Below, in pieces: positions 46,785-60,240 of a stretch of 64,000 bases of DNA (positions are counted from its first letter, which is position 1; every line of letters starts with the position of its first letter). A program made the translations under genes and the position numbers. Under the pieces are notes generated by a model. The model saw only the letters and a list, made by a program, of their open reading frames with translations, did no database searches and was not told the origin of the DNA. The DNA comes from Apricaphanius iberus (lineage: Eukaryota > Chordata > Actinopteri > Cyprinodontiformes > Aphaniidae): NCBI GenBank assembly GCA_028564705.1, contig JAPXFQ010001343.1, forward strand, positions 186,001 through 250,000, written 5' to 3'.

Positions 46785-47870
46785 ATGCTGGCGGTGCTTT
46801 CACTCTAGTGATAGCATGACACTGAGTCTACAACCACTCCGGTAGTGCAGTTCATCCAGGATGGTACATCAGTATGAGTTGTAGCAAAAAGATGTGCTGT
46901 TTTTGTCACCATTGTGTCCAGAGCATAGAGGCATTACCAAGAAACAGGCCAGAAAATCAGGAGATGTGGAGGAGGCCGTAGGAGGGCATCAACACAGCAG
47001 CAGGACCACTACCTACGCCTTTGTGCATGGAGGAACAGGGGGAGCACTGCCAAAGCCCTGCAAAATGACCTCCAGCAGGCCACAAATATTTGTCTTTATA
47101 AACTGTCAGAAGTGTGAGGCATAAGGGCCACAGGTGGGCATTTTAATTACAGCCAAACACTGTGCATGACATTTGGCATTTGCCAGAGAACACCAAAATT
47201 GGCTAATTTGCCACTGACGCTCTGTGCTCTTTACAGATGAAAGCAGGTTCACACTGAGCATGTGACAGATGTGACACAGTCTGAGAAGCTGGGGAGAACA
47301 TTCTGCTGCCTGCAACATCCTCCAGCATGACCAGTTTGGCAGCTGGTCAGTAATGGTGTGGGGTGGATTTTTTTTAGGGGTCTGCACAGCCGTCCATGTG
47401 CTTGCCAGAGGTAGCCTGGCTGCTTTTAGGTACTGAGATGAGCTCCTCAGATCCCTCGTGAGACCAGATGCTGGTTTAGTTGGCCCGTGGTTCCTCCTAA
47501 TGCAAGGCAATGCTAGACCTCATAAGGCTATAGTGTATCAGCTTTCCTACAAAATGAAGACATTAATGCCATGGACAGGCCCGCAAATTCCCCAGACCGG
47601 AATCCAATTGAGCACAACTGGGATATTATATCTCTCTCCATCCACCAATGCTACGTTACACCACAGAGTGTCTGGAAGATGCTTTAGTCCAGGTTTAGGA
47701 GGAGATCCCTCAAGGGACCATCCGCCACCCTATTAGGAGCATGGCCAGGTGTTGTAGGGAGGTCAAACAGGCAGGTGAAGGCAACACACACTACTGAGCA
47801 TCATTTTAACATGTTTTAAGGACATTACTTTAAAGTTGGACCAGCCTGAAGTATTTTTATAATTTAGTTT
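46785..47870 (+). pseudogene. Tc1-like transposase pseudogene
   Basis: Reading across several frames gives the order of a Tc1-like DDE transposase: an N-terminal DNA-binding part from about 46800 (gtgctttcactctagtg onwards), FTDESRF at 47229-47249 (first catalytic Asp), SVMVWGGF at about 47350, QGNARPH at about 47503-47523 and NPIEH near 47605. The second catalytic Asp, normally in QDNARPH, is changed to Gly. Stops and frameshifts break it throughout, and a segment appears deleted before 47120 compared with the usual length. The inverted repeats were not identified. Confidence 0.8.
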
Positions 47871-49992
47871 TGAGTGTGACTCAAAATCCAGATGTGTTTT
47901 GTTGTCAGCCAATTTAACTATGTAAAGAACAAAGTATTTAATACGAATATTTCACTCATTCAAATCTACAGTGTTATTTTTGAGCAGTTGTAATATCAGT
48001 GTACTCTTGTTATTTTTCTTTACCTAGCGGATAAGAGTACAGTAGTTCAGCTTTTTTCCCATTAACAAGAAAAAGCAATGACAAAGATGACCATAGCTTA
48101 TGACCAAGGACAGCAGGCCGCTGCATTGTTCTCTGTCTAGTTCTGGGCTGTGATGAAGCTCTGACTATTGTGTGTGGGGATGTGGTGGACTTCTCCTGGC
48201 GTTGTTCTGGCATTACTTGGGTCTTCGCTGGTAACCATGAGAAGCCTTCAGCTCTAACATGTCTTTAAACAACTTCGAAATGTGAGAAGCTCAATCTGTC
48301 TCAGTCTAAATCTTATCTTCAGCCAAAAATCTCAGAAATACCTGCATCTCCACATCGCACCAACACTCTGGTTTTGGCTTCACTTTTGTCCTTTGAAAAC
48401 CACACAAATCTAGTAATTGTAATAACTTTTACAAATGCCGTTCCAATTGTTGTTAAAGATACGCTCATGTTACTCCACCATCCAGTCAATCAGTGACAAC
48501 ACTTTTCTAAAGTGGAGAAAGTCTTCAAGTGGAAATGGGCCATTACAGTTAACTCTTTAGTATGGTGGCTTGGAAGGCACAACCAAATTCAAGTAAAGAA
48601 AGCAGGAGAAACTCTTCAAAAGCCTTTGTACATTTGAACCACTGTTCTTTAATTCGTCTACAATTTTTAGGACTAATACTTGAAATAACTGAGGGTTGCT
48701 CCATCTAAAATACACAACTTCACAGAAAAATGCATCATATATGGTGTATAGAAAACAAAACTAACTCACAAATTATTTTATAAAAAGAGTAGAAAGGAAT
48801 TTAAGGTGAAAAATGTCTCTCGTGTCTTCCTTTTCAATATTTGTCAATATTCATGGGCCTTTCGTTTCTAATATTTGTCTTGCGTGTGCACACAGAGTGA
48901 ACAGTGCAGCAGCACTGCAGAGGTGAAGGAGGACACCGTCAGGGGACAGCCACAGAAAGGACACAGCTGGGCAGATGCGGATAAAACAATCATAGGAGTC
49001 ACCAGAATGATTCCTGCACACGTGCATCAACTGTTTACTAACTGCAGCCTACACACACACACACACACACACACAAAGAAAGCATTTTTATGCAAGAACA
49101 CAATGTCCCTGATGCATCAAAGAGCATACCGTCAATTAGTAAGCCACCAAAAGCAGTAGGTGTGGTCTTCCCGCTCAGCTTTTCTCTCAGCCCCTTTAAT
49201 CTCCATCCAGATGAGATCCATCTTAAGGCTTATATGCAGCGTAGGTGCTCCTGTAAGAAACTCAGTCGGCTAATATTTGATGGCTGCAGACGCTGAGCTC
49301 ACGAGGAGCTGGGGACCACATGAAATGCTGTTTGATGGCTAAACCAAGTAGTGAGAAATGAGCCGGATGGAACCCCCGGGATAACGGGAACCGAAAGCCC
49401 TTCATCTCTTTGTTCTCTTGGAAGTCATTCATATGAGAGAATCAGATATTGTTTTGGATCACAAAAAAGGGAAACGCATGAATATGTTCGACTTCCCTGT
49501 GATTCCATACAGCAAAAAAACTGTGACAGTGAGTCATCTTACATAGTCCAGAACATCACAGATTCCCAAAATGTTTATACAAAAATACATCCAACCCAAG
49601 CAACAAATCAAGGACTCATGCTTCGCTCTTGCACATTCAGCAGGAGAAATAAGAGCCTATTTTGTCATTCCATTAATGTCTGTATACAGGTTGTTTACTG
49701 AAATTAAACATTACCACAGAGGACCTGTTTTTTTCTCATTTAAAAAAATGTCCAAGGAAATGTAGAAGTACAGCTAGAACTATTTGACACACACAACAGA
49801 TTTGGCAAAATGTAAAAGCAACCAGCTGTTTGCAATAAACAAAACAGTTTTAATTGGTTTCAACAGAACTATTATATTTATAAATGTTTTGTCGGAAAAT
49901 TCTTCAAACCCCTTTATGATAAGCATCTCTAATGCTTATCGAAACACCCATTTGCTTTTATAACCTTCTGAAAATGTGATTTAATTCAATAT
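47871..49992. other. Intergenic, nothing recognised
   Basis: About 2.1 kb. A (CA)n microsatellite of about 24 bases lies near 49051-49074. A few ORFs of up to 116 codons show no domain. Confidence 0.4.
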
Positions 49993-50484
49993 AGTTTCAG
50001 TTCAATTTATTTGTATAACCCCAATTCACATCCCATCTCATCTCAGGCTACATTACAAAAATATATTTATATTTAATTTTTGTAAAAGAAATGTTGTCCT
50101 GTGATGGACTCTTGCCCAATGAGCGCTGGATATAGGCACCGGCCCCCCCACAAACCTTCAAGGATAAGCGGTATAGATGATTGATGGAAACTGGACTTTG
50201 AAGCAGCAATAACAGAAGACCAGCGAGACAGTTCTGAAAGGTTTAGTGAACAAGAATCAGGGGGTAAAATGACATCATCGAGAAGACCAGGAGTACTGAG
50301 GAAGGCAAAGTGGTCAGTTTGTCCTCTATCCTTTAGCTACATAGCTACAGAAATAGCTCAGTAAAACCTAGCTTTATCAGCTTTATCAAAAAGGAAAGTT
50401 TCAAGCCTCGTCTTAAAAGTAGACAGGGTGTCTGCCTCACAGGCTAAAACTTGGAGCTGATTCCACAAGAAAGGAGCCTGATAA
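49993..50484 (+). repeat. LINE-derived repeats (L2-like and RTE-like tails)
   Basis: 49993-50060 (gttcaatttatttgtataac) matches the start of the repeat at 35422. 50094-50190 (cctgtgatggactcttgccc through ggataagcggtatagatg and attgatgga) is an RTE/L2-like 3' tail. 50340-50484 (cgtcttaaaagtagacaggg, attccacaagaaaggagcct, gataactaa) is again L2-like and is cut by MITE M1 at 50485. Confidence 0.55.
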
Positions 50485-51825
50485 CTAAGGGTGCATTCAC
50501 ACCAGCCCTGTTTAGCCCACATGAAACCTACTCTAGTTAATTTGCCCGGAAAGTCCGGTTCATTTTGGGAGGTGTGAATGGGCAATCGAACTCTGATTTG
50601 GACCAAAAAACAAACAAGCTCTAGTCTAGTGGTCTCGGTTTGATTGAAACAAACCCTGCTTCAGTTCGACTGCATGTGTGAATGGTAAACGGAATGGGGC
50701 CGCACCAAAAGCAGGAAGCAGACTATTCTATATTGCATCCTGGGTAAATATAATCTAAACGACCACTAATACTGGAGAGATAAATGCTGGATCTTTTACA
50801 TACCTTGCTAAACGTCTTTATAAGGACACCATTTGTGGTGGAAGTTGTATTTTGTTGGTCCACCTTATTGCAAAATGCTCATATAGAGCTGACTCATTCG
50901 TCTTGTATAAAAAACAACATTCTCCAAAGTCCTGCTTCTCGTTCTGTGTAAATTCTGAGTTACTGCTACAGTATTAATCTGGCACATTTGCCAAACCCAA
51001 GAGATCAATCCTAAAACCGCTACAATCTGCTGGTCTTCTGGGTTTGTTTAAATTCCAATGTACTAGAAGTGTTCCCTGCAGGAGGAGGAAGGGCAGCTCT
51101 ACAACAGCGCCACCACAGGTGGAGAGATGAAATTGTTGCTGAAAGCTCTGGACTTTTTGCCTGGAAAAAATCCAAACCATAATCTATTAAATTTAAGGTT
51201 CTGGCAACGAGTAATGAAAAGGGCATAACTCAAGAGACAGTCCAAGCATGCATTTGAAACTCTCACTGCACACAATTTGATAATGCCAGAACCAATCCCA
51301 ACAATACAAGGTGTGACGTATCCAGAGTGATCAGTAGAGCTAACTGGTAGATTAAACTATTGCTGTATCCAGTCGGCAAAACAGCAAAACGTCTCTCTTG
51401 CCAAGGAACAATTCGAGCACAGTTTTCTGTTCGTCTTTTAGATGAAAAGCCAAGTCTAACTCATTCATTGTAGCCGTTTCAAACAACTGGTGCTCATCTG
51501 TAGCCGTCTTTCAATGTTTATTAAATGATTCCGGACGTCACAGTGCTGCATCATCAGCTTAGCTCGCCTCTGGCCCGTCTACATTAGATACACAGATTTG
51601 ATTGATTCCTTGAGCTGCTCACGTAATGCAGTAACGTGCATCACTGCTTGATGCCAGAGCATCTCGCAGAGACAATTCAAATAGGGCTCTCACAAGACCT
51701 CTGGATTTCCAGGGTACTGGACTTTCTGATAAAAGAAAGCCAGTGTGAATGCGAACCGCACGAGCTAAAAACAGCAATAATGTTGCAATTTTGGTCCCCG
51801 ATCGAACCAAGTCTATTGGACTATC
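50485..51825 (+). mobile_element. MITE family M1, copy 2
   Basis: Left end gggtgcattcacaccagccc, right part gtgtgaatgcgaaccgcac, then tttggtccccgatcgaacc. The two edges form inverted repeats (ggtgcattcacac against gtgtgaatgcgaacc). The same arrangement occurs at 11640-12790. The interior is longer and contains unrelated-looking sequence, so nested insertions are likely. Confidence 0.5.
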
Positions 51826-53634
51826 AGTTGGTAATACAGCTTAGAAGACCCCCCTTACATTCTGCTTTTGGAAATCCAAGGAATCACCAGTAAACCTACA
51901 AACAGAAAGTGAACTGCTGTGTTAGGGGCATTATATGCAACAGGTTATCTAAGACAGAGCCTTATTATTAAGGGATTTATCAGATGAAGCCAATTAAGAA
52001 AATATAAAATGGGAAAAATATGATATCTGCTTAATTTTTCATCTGAATCTTTGCTTTGACACTTTGGATTAGCTGAATAGTTTGCTGGCCGGCTGTTAAC
52101 ACTTTAACTTTAGGACAAACTACCAGAGTCCCAGACAAGAAAACGTAATTTGAAGTCACAGAAAACAAAACACAGGTGAGGAAACTGCAATGTTTCTAAT
52201 TTCAGCAATATTCCAGAGGTGAAAGCCAAATGAGAGCAGAGAAGTCCAATTGGTTTGTGCAGACATGAAAGTTCATCAGACGTTTGATGCGGACTAAACA
52301 AGTGACCTTCTGTTATTGAGGAAATGCAAAGATAAATGGTGCAACAATCTTCTATAGACAGGACTTAAGTTCTGTCCCTCTGACAAACGTACTGACATTG
52401 CAGATGCCATCATTTATCATTTTAAAAGTAAACAACTATTGTAAAAATCAGTACTTAATATCAGTTTTAAAGAGTAAACAATACACTATTGTCCACAATG
52501 AAATTTGTCTTTCCCATCATCTCTACTAGTTGTTTTCTTTAAGAGCTCACTAAGCGCAGGATATATCTGCAGGCAGTCACTGACTGGATCCACATAGCTA
52601 AAGTCAATACAGAAATTAAAAGTTATTTCTTGCTGTAAAGAACATGGTGGCCTTAACCTTGGTATCCCTTCCCATCTTTTGTTTTTTATGTGGAGAAGTT
52701 ATTCAGACAGATCTGGCAAGTGAGAAACTTCTATATATTTTTTTCTTTTGGCAAAATTCATGTTTTAATGAGTTTTTAGATTCTTTTAGTTCAGGGATTC
52801 ATAGCTTCTTCTTCTCATGAATTGGTTGCAAACAGACCTTCAGCCCTTACATATTTTCGACTACCATATTTCTTCATAGAAACAAAAGAAAATGTCAATT
52901 TCTAATTAAGAACCTTTTCCAATAGTTTTATGGTTTGCCAAAGTAAAACAGAATAAGGTTTAATGTAATTTTATAAGTTATAATACCATAATTACCCTAA
53001 CCTTAACATGGTTTTACTTAGATGCAGGTATTTAGGCTTGTAGTTTGTAAATGGATGGTACTCAACATGTCAGACTATACAAAATATTCTCATCATTATG
53101 ATTATGATCCCAGTTTATATTATTTTAATGTCAATATTATTTTCTGTTTATTTGAACTATTTTGTATTTTAAATCAAATAAAAAAAATATAAACAGAAAT
53201 GAATGCTATATTCCACCCCTAAGTAAAAATTTTCCTGTTGCCATATTCCCCAGTGTTAGATAAGTGAGAAAAAATAATTTTGTATTCAGCCCAGTTTTTC
53301 CCCTGATCTGGCAGCATTCAGTTTGCTTTAGCTTTGGTTTTAGCTTAGCATAAACCAATGTAAGTAAATGGGAACTACTAGCATACTGGTAGTTCTCATT
53401 TTGTGACAAAATATTTCTGGATTCGGGGTTAATGACGAGGGGAATATCATTGATAATCAAAAACCCATTTACAAACCATGTCATTAAAGAGGTCAAGTAG
53501 GTAAGTTTCAAACCGGTTTCAAATTTAGAGCTTCTGTTATGAATTATATATCACTTTTTAATTTGAATGTCAGAATCAGTTAGATACAAATAAAGAGCCG
53601 TTTGTGTAGTAAATCGTTAGCATACAAAATAATT
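51826..53634. other. Intergenic, nothing recognised
   Basis: AT-rich, no domain-bearing ORF and no repeat I can name with confidence. Confidence 0.4.
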
Positions 53635-54090
53635 GTTGGTGCGTTCACATCGGCCTCAAGGTTAACGCACAGAACAGGAAGATTACATGTTAAGTCTACA
53701 GTTGAGGGCTTTGGCAATGGAAATCCTTGAAACTCTTGCTGCTTTCCGAGCTTCAAAGCAGCAAAAGCTAGTAATGCAGAAGTTGAGCTAGCTGAACTTT
53801 CAGTGCTCTCTTGAGCATCAACCAATCAGAGTGTGTCACTGTAGTGACGTTGCCCGATGTCGACCAGTCAGCCACTATCTGCCACTGTTTAAAACATCTG
53901 GCAGAGAAAAGCCCGCTCAAATGCTTTACAAGCTTCAGCCTATAAATGTATATGATTCAAACCAGTTACTTTGTAAGCGTTTTTGTGACCAAACCTTGGT
54001 TTGGTACCAAAATTGGTACAGAGAGTTGTGAGTTTTCACTGGTATTGGTGCCAAATACTGAAATTTTGGTACTGTGAAAACACTATGTTG
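53635..54090. repeat. MITE-like fragments
   Basis: Begins ttggtgcgttcacatcgg, an edge like the M1 type. From 53985, tttggtaccaaaattggtac and gaaattttggtactgtgaaaac look like the end of another common teleost MITE. Boundaries are unsure. Confidence 0.35.
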
Positions 54091-56049
54091 TACTCATATT
54101 ATTCAACGTTCTCTAAAGAGTTTTAGAAGAAGCTGATGGTCATAGTAAGTCAGAATCTTCTGTAGTTGCCTGTGTTACATTTTAGAGACCCAAATGAGAT
54201 TTATTGTAAGTCAGAAGTATAGTAAAATGTTTATTTTTAATGAACATAACGGTCAGGAATGAACCAGAAATATCAGGTACTGGACAACAGAGGATCTGAC
54301 AATAAAGTAACAGAACCAAAATATTCTGTAATACGAACATTGTAAAATCAAATTACTTAGATCAATTATAAAACAAAAACTAAAAGTCCAGCAGATCTTC
54401 AAGTCTATTTTTCTATATTCAACATTATATTTTTTCCACAATCCCGAACTGACAAAATACAAAAGTAACTTCCCTGCCAGATTTTTCAATACTGCACAGA
54501 AACACTGCTTAATAGTGCAGTTGTAAAAAGGTAAATGGGAATGTGAGATTTATGCTTTAGATAAAATTAATTTTACCGATAAATTATGAGACAGGTTTGA
54601 TTAACCAGTGAGATTGGTTGAGACATGGATATTAAACTTATTTATTGTCCATAGGCTCATAACTGTTATACATTCCCATAACATTTCACTCTTATTGAAC
54701 ACCTAATTGTAGAACATGAAAATGAAAACATGTATTCACAAAAAAATCTGAATATAATTGATTTGTAAGTACTCTGTATTTTGTTGTTATTTTCATGGGT
54801 TTTCTTTCAAAGTTTCTGTGTGTGTGTGTGTGTGTTTAACTATTCCTTCCTTTGATTCATGAATTCCTTTGGTTTTTTTCATTGAATTTTACGAGCCAGG
54901 TCATGAGAATCAATAGTTAACACGCTAATGACGTGTTTTGTTGTTTCAATTTCTCAATACACATAGCTCCATATTTCCTTCATTCTAGTTTCTCAAGGCT
55001 TGCTCCTGTGTTTTGCTCGACACTGTGGAAAGTTTGTTTCCTGACTGTTTTCCAGGTGCACCTTTAGTCGTTATTTCTTATCCATCTGCCTCCCTCTGTA
55101 TAGTTTGTGTTTGTAGCTCAACTTACAGCAGTGCCACAATGCTACTTTGTTCCTGAATAATGCTCCACATGTAAAACATGAACAAGAACATCTATGTCCA
55201 TACTACATTTGATTAAAGAGACAATAAGTCACAGCTCTGACAGAAATCTAGACACACAGTTTAACTCACAGAAGAAGGTAGATTTCAAAGTTGAGAGCAA
55301 ACGTTCAACAACTAAACAAGAAAATGATAAGAAAAAATACTGGAGCTGTCTGGAAGCACCGGAACCATCAGCCTCCATCAGGGACCTTGTGCTATACGTA
55401 ACAGAAAGTAAAAGTTATCCACCTATGTTTCAAACGCTCTAAGCTTCCAAACCTCGGAGGGTGTGAGCCAAGACGGTGGAAAAGATGGAGTGATTGCAAG
55501 TGGGAAAACTGCAGCACAAACAAATAACTGCTTCAGAGTAAAAACCTGCCAGACTGTCTCTCAGAGCGTCAGCCCCTGACAGACCAGTGAGACCAAACCA
55601 AATTGACTCCTGTACTGGTAAACCGGCAGCATCAGTGCTGCCTAATTCTTACTTTTCATGACTTGTGAATATTGGTGGGATCCTAAAGGCAGCTGAAAAC
55701 TATGACATTTTTAAATTTCTGAAAGAAGTGTTTGGAATCAGTCAGTGTCTGGGATAATTGTGAGTAGTCAGAATCAGCTTTTAACAAGAGATTTGTCTTT
55801 GATTAAACTTTGTGTAAAGGTAATTATTGAAGATATGGTGGGAAATGATTTTTTCTTTTTTTTCGGGTGGGGGGGTTGTCTATACAATATATTTACAAAA
55901 GACTAAGACAAGGGTGAAGTTGTGCAAATACCACATTATTTCTCTGTGTCTAAGTATTTTTTAGAGTAACAGCTTGGGGGCAGAACCTGTGTGCGCTACA
56001 GTGTGCTACTGTGGAAATATACATGCTGATAAAAGTCTAAATAGTTTTT
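54091..56049. other. Intergenic, nothing recognised
   Basis: Contains a short (TG)n at about 54817-54833. No gene seen. Confidence 0.4.
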
Positions 56050-56690
56050 GTCTAGTATGTGTGGGGTCTGCATAGTTGTTAGCTGCCTTTTTTCTGACCC
56101 TAGACTTATAAATGTCTTGGATGGAGGCCTTGAGTGTTCTCTGTACAGACCTGACTGCCTGTTGTGGTCTTGCTTTGAGGTTGAACTCCTGCCGTCCTGG
56201 TGGGGAACTGCAGTGCAACACTGACACTCCAACAGAAAAGTAACAGTCTTCAAGGCAATTTTCATTTACCCCCAACCTTAATGAGACCAGGTTTGACAAT
56301 GAACAAAGGGCTACTTCCATACTTGAAAACTTTCATTTATCTGCCGTCCTCTGTTTCAACCCCAGACAGTCTGATCTGATGCCAGAGTTCTAGCTGATTG
56401 GACTGTTACCTGAGATGGTCATCACACATAGACACTGTTTGGAATAAAGGCCAAACAGAGACTGTACATCCTGTGACAACTCAAAAATGAAAATCTGCCA
56501 CAGCAGCAACTAGTCATATTTTACACTGCCATTATTAAGTGTATTCTGTGTTCAGCCATTACTGTGTGGTGCGGCTCATCTACAAAACCCGTCAGGGCTG
56601 ACCTTCTCTCTGTCCAGGACTTGTACAGATTTAGAGTTTTGGCAAGGGCAGCTAATATCTCTGCCACACCTGGATGCTAACTGTTTTTAC
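56050..56690. pseudogene. LINE relics
   Basis: 56470-56690 on the plus strand reads TAIIKCILCSAITVWCGSST and then LLSVQDLYRFRVLARAANIS, resembling the C-terminal part of fish Rex1/CR1-like polymerases. 56050-56310 resembles a similar region in the opposite orientation (tcttggatggaggccttgag, tgtggtcttgctttgaggtt). Both are too damaged to assign further. Confidence 0.45.
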
Positions 56691-57702
56691 GGTTAGCATC
56701 CAGCATCATTCTGATAAACACTCAACATTCAGAGTCGAAAACATGAAGGCCTGATTTAGACAAAAAAATAACTTTCACTTTTTTGTTTTTCTTTTTAAAA
56801 ATTGGTATTTTGAATGTCTTGATTAAGAACCAAGCGGCACTGAGCGCAAATTCCTTTTTTGTGTGCACAAACCTGGCGACTAAAGTGGATTTTTAGACAT
56901 TTTTAGTTCAGTGTAAGTTCTATAGGTTCACACTCAGCTTTCTGACTGCAAGACCACTACCCCCACCAGGGACAGTCATCAAAATATTATTTCAGCCCTG
57001 ACTCTCCGGATTTGTCTAAGGGGCAGGGCAGATAAAGCTAATTTAAACCATTCTAAGACTACAAAAGCCTTCTTCTGATTGCACTGTTAATTTACACAGA
57101 AACAAAGCTGTACAATGAGCCTCAGGACATAACCTCTGTGAATTAATCAGAGATAAACAGTTTATTACTTTGATTTTCTGCTTTGTTGCCAAGATTGCTG
57201 CTCTCTCCTCCACTGCAGCTCTCTCTCCAGTTGATTACATTACAAAAACCTTTTACAAATTATGATGGAGATTAAACTCAGGAGGACAGAAAGAGACAGG
57301 CTGAAATTAAACTCTGGGAATACCCAGCCAATCAACAACTTTTTAGTCGTGTAAACCTCACCAAGAACTTCTGCAGAATCTCCAGAGGAATCTTTCTTCC
57401 ACACTTTTTGGGAACATATTTAGCATCTGTTACCTCTGTTAGATTTGGAAGGAATAGATGAAGGGACCCTTAAATAGGTTGTCACCTCCTGAAAATAGTG
57501 TTTTCGTTCAAATGCAGCTTGTGTTTCCATCTTTAGAGAAACAGTAGTGTTCAGGCTTAATTGTCAGAAGACATCAGCAAAAAGAAATCCAGCTTGTTGG
57601 TGAGTATTGTAGTCTTGAACAGCAAATATTTCTTCAGGTTGATAAAAATAATCCTTTTTAACTTAGCTTTATGTGGCAGCTAAGCATGAAGAAATCCACC
57701 AA
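56691..57702. other. Intergenic, nothing recognised
   Basis: A small hairpin (gatgctaactgtttttacggttagcatc) lies at about 56672-56699, just on the left border. Otherwise featureless. Confidence 0.4.
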
Positions 57703-57960
57703 CTATACAGTGCCTTTCAAAAATATTATTTAGCCTTAAACCTTCAACATTTTGTTTTGACGTTTCAAGGTGTTTCACCAGAACTCAGGAAAATTAAAAC
57801 AAGTATTGTTTCATTGTCCACAAATTTTACTTTCAAAGAACAGTTACCATGAAAAGATTTACACAAAACATAATAATGGAAAATAAAAGACTGTACAGAA
57901 AGGTGAAATTTTAAATATAAGTAAAAACGTGTTACAGTAAAAAAATATTGCATACAAAAT
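57703..57960 (+). repeat. Degenerate Tc1-like repeat, terminal part
   Basis: Begins acagtgcctttcaaaaatatt followed by cttcaacattttgttttgac, the usual edge of the Tc1-like teleost repeats also seen at 4.25 and 21.58 kb. No coding. Confidence 0.45.
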
Positions 57961-58014
57961 ACGCAACTACAGTAAGTAAGATAATTAAAATATGCACAAA
58001 CATAATTAGTCAGT

Positions 58015-58725
58015 CCCTCCAGGATTTTGTGGCACTTTTTTGTGATTTTTAAGGCTTAAAATGTCTGATGTTGCAGCAGCTTTTGTGAAAAGTTGTAAGA
58101 GAAGAACATTTCTGCTTTTATTTTGGTGGCACAAGACCCGCCCTGGCCCCTTTTAGCCCCTCTTTATTAACTTCCTGGAAATGCCCCTGCTCAACAGCAC
58201 TACACATTTAGGAATAGTCACTCATTAATAATTTTTAAAAATCACAGAAGTCTCTGTTTTAGGAGAGTGAGAAAGTATTTTTTCTCACTTTGGTCACAGC
58301 ACAGCATTGAGTTGATTTTAATGCTTTAACTTTGGTTTCTGCCAGGCTAAAAGCAGGACCAGCTGCATTCTCGGGATCAAAGAGCTGGAAAAACAGCTTT
58401 GATCCGCTGCCAAAGTTAGCTATGGAGGACCAACTCTGCCTTAATTGAAAATAAATAAATGAATGAATAAATAAATAAATGGGTAAGTACAATTGTAAAT
58501 AAATAAATCTAGAAATACATTCAAGAAAAATATTTAATTTCACATATATGTATTTATTTACACATTTTTTAAATTAATTTATTTATTTATTTCAACATCA
58601 CATTTATTTCTAAATTTCCACATCACATTTATTTATTCATTCATTTATTTATTTACACATTTCCAGATCACATTCATTTCCAAATTTCCACATCACATCT
58701 ATTTCCACATTTCAAAAAGTGTATT
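58015..58725. repeat. MITE fragment and (ATTT)n-rich low-complexity block
   Basis: 58017 starts ccctccaggattttgtggca, then gttgcagcagcttttgtgaa, a common teleost MITE type. 58445-58710 is dominated by aaataaat on the left and atttattt on the right, which can pair with each other to form a large AT-rich hairpin. Confidence 0.5.
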
Positions 58726-59599
58726 ATAATTAGGGGGTGTTTCTAACACCGACCTAAAGCCTGATTAATCAGCTCCAGCTCTATGTATTTACACTGAACT
58801 GGCTGAGGACGGAGCGTTATCAATCGGCTAGCTGCTCTGTGTGTCTGTGGCAGAGTTGAGCTACTCGGCTGCTAAATCTCACTATCAGAGTAATGCTGCT
58901 TTATCACCAGGTCTGTCCCTGACATGGAGAGCTCCTGTGAGTAACAGAAAAAAGCGGAGGTGCCTTGGAATGTGAGTTGATGGGGTGCAAATGTTAATAA
59001 TTGAAGGCTACCCCGGTTTAGGCTTTCAGCTAAACTAGACGGAAGCCCCCAAGTAGCACCTCTCAACCGAGCCCTCAGTCTGCCTTGGCAACTTGTTTTA
59101 AGTTTTTGACAACAGTTCACAAGCACCTGTCCATGTCTCATGTTGAATTCCCCACTCAGGACCGCGGTCAAGGGAGACGATACTTGGAAATAGGCAGTCG
59201 AAGCTGCCGATGTTAGCTCTCTTATAAAGATTACTGTTTCGCATGCGGCAATATGAGCATTACCACTAGGGCGATTGAAAAGCATTATTTGACCAGCTGT
59301 ACATATACGGAGTCAACGGCGGCAAAAGCAGTAGGAAAACAAGCATGAATAGTGGTAAATAATGCCTTACACACCTTCTACGACACTGGTGCTGTCTTTT
59401 TATGTTGTAAACTGAAGATTTACCATCTGATTAGCTCCATGCTTGTTTTGGCTTTACATTATAAATCCGCCACTCAATCCGGTCTGACTGCTGTACTCTG
59501 CCCCCTAGTGAAACTCTCCAGTGGTATGTATAGTACGCAAGCAGGTACGTCTTCAAGGCTGCTGCTTGTGTGAATGCGTTATGCAGGGTTAAAAAGCAA
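58726..59599. other. Unassigned, probably repetitive
   Basis: Higher GC than its surroundings, with a 137-codon minus-strand ORF (58872-59285) that shows no domain. I suspect a dispersed repeat but cannot name it. Confidence 0.3.
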
Positions 59600-60240
59600 G
59601 TATGTTTCTGGGCTAATGGTTACATAGTCTGATAGCTGCTGGGAAGAAGGATTTCCAATATCCTTTGTCCACCTAAGAAGCAAGTCTGTCCCTGAAAGAG
59701 CTCTCAAGTTCTTTAACAACTTCATGCAATTGGTAGGAGACGATGTGTAAGATTATTTCCACTAGAGTTCCACTGGTTCCTGCAACCTGAATTTGATCGA
59801 GGAGTCATCCATCACAGAGAAGGCCCTTCTGATGATCATATAAAAACTTCTTCAGCTAATAATAAGCTCCTTCTCAAACAAACAACTTGACAGAAGAAGG
59901 GTGATGCTACCACAAAGTTATCAGGCTTCCTGTCAAGAGCAATCCAGTTCTCCACTACACTCCTGTCCACTCCAGTTCACTGCTCATGTGAATACCCAGA
60001 GTCCACTATCTCAAAGCCAGTTTCCTGGGTGTTCACCAGTGTCTATGTGGTGGGCATGTGCCAGAAGAAATCCATATCTTAGGTTTTCTTCTATGTTAAG
60101 AAGATGATTCTTCCGGTGCCAGTCCATAAAGTCCTGTGTCCATGGTCCACAGACTGAGTAGTCTAGTCAGATGTGATGATAGCCTTCCTCATCAGTGGAG
60201 TCACCAGATAGACAGAGAAGTCTGCAGTGTAGAGGGTAAA
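59600..60240 (-). repeat. Rex1-like LINE 3' region relic
   Basis: Blocks such as aagcaagtctgtccctgaaag, agctctcaagttctttaac, ttcctcatcagtggagtcac and tctgcagtgtagagggtaaag match the style of the non-coding 3' part of the LINE at 37.5-38.1 kb. No polymerase frame remains. Confidence 0.45.

Noticed and set aside
58872..59285. 137-codon minus-strand ORF as a gene
   Set aside because: No domain, no splice context, and the region looks repetitive.
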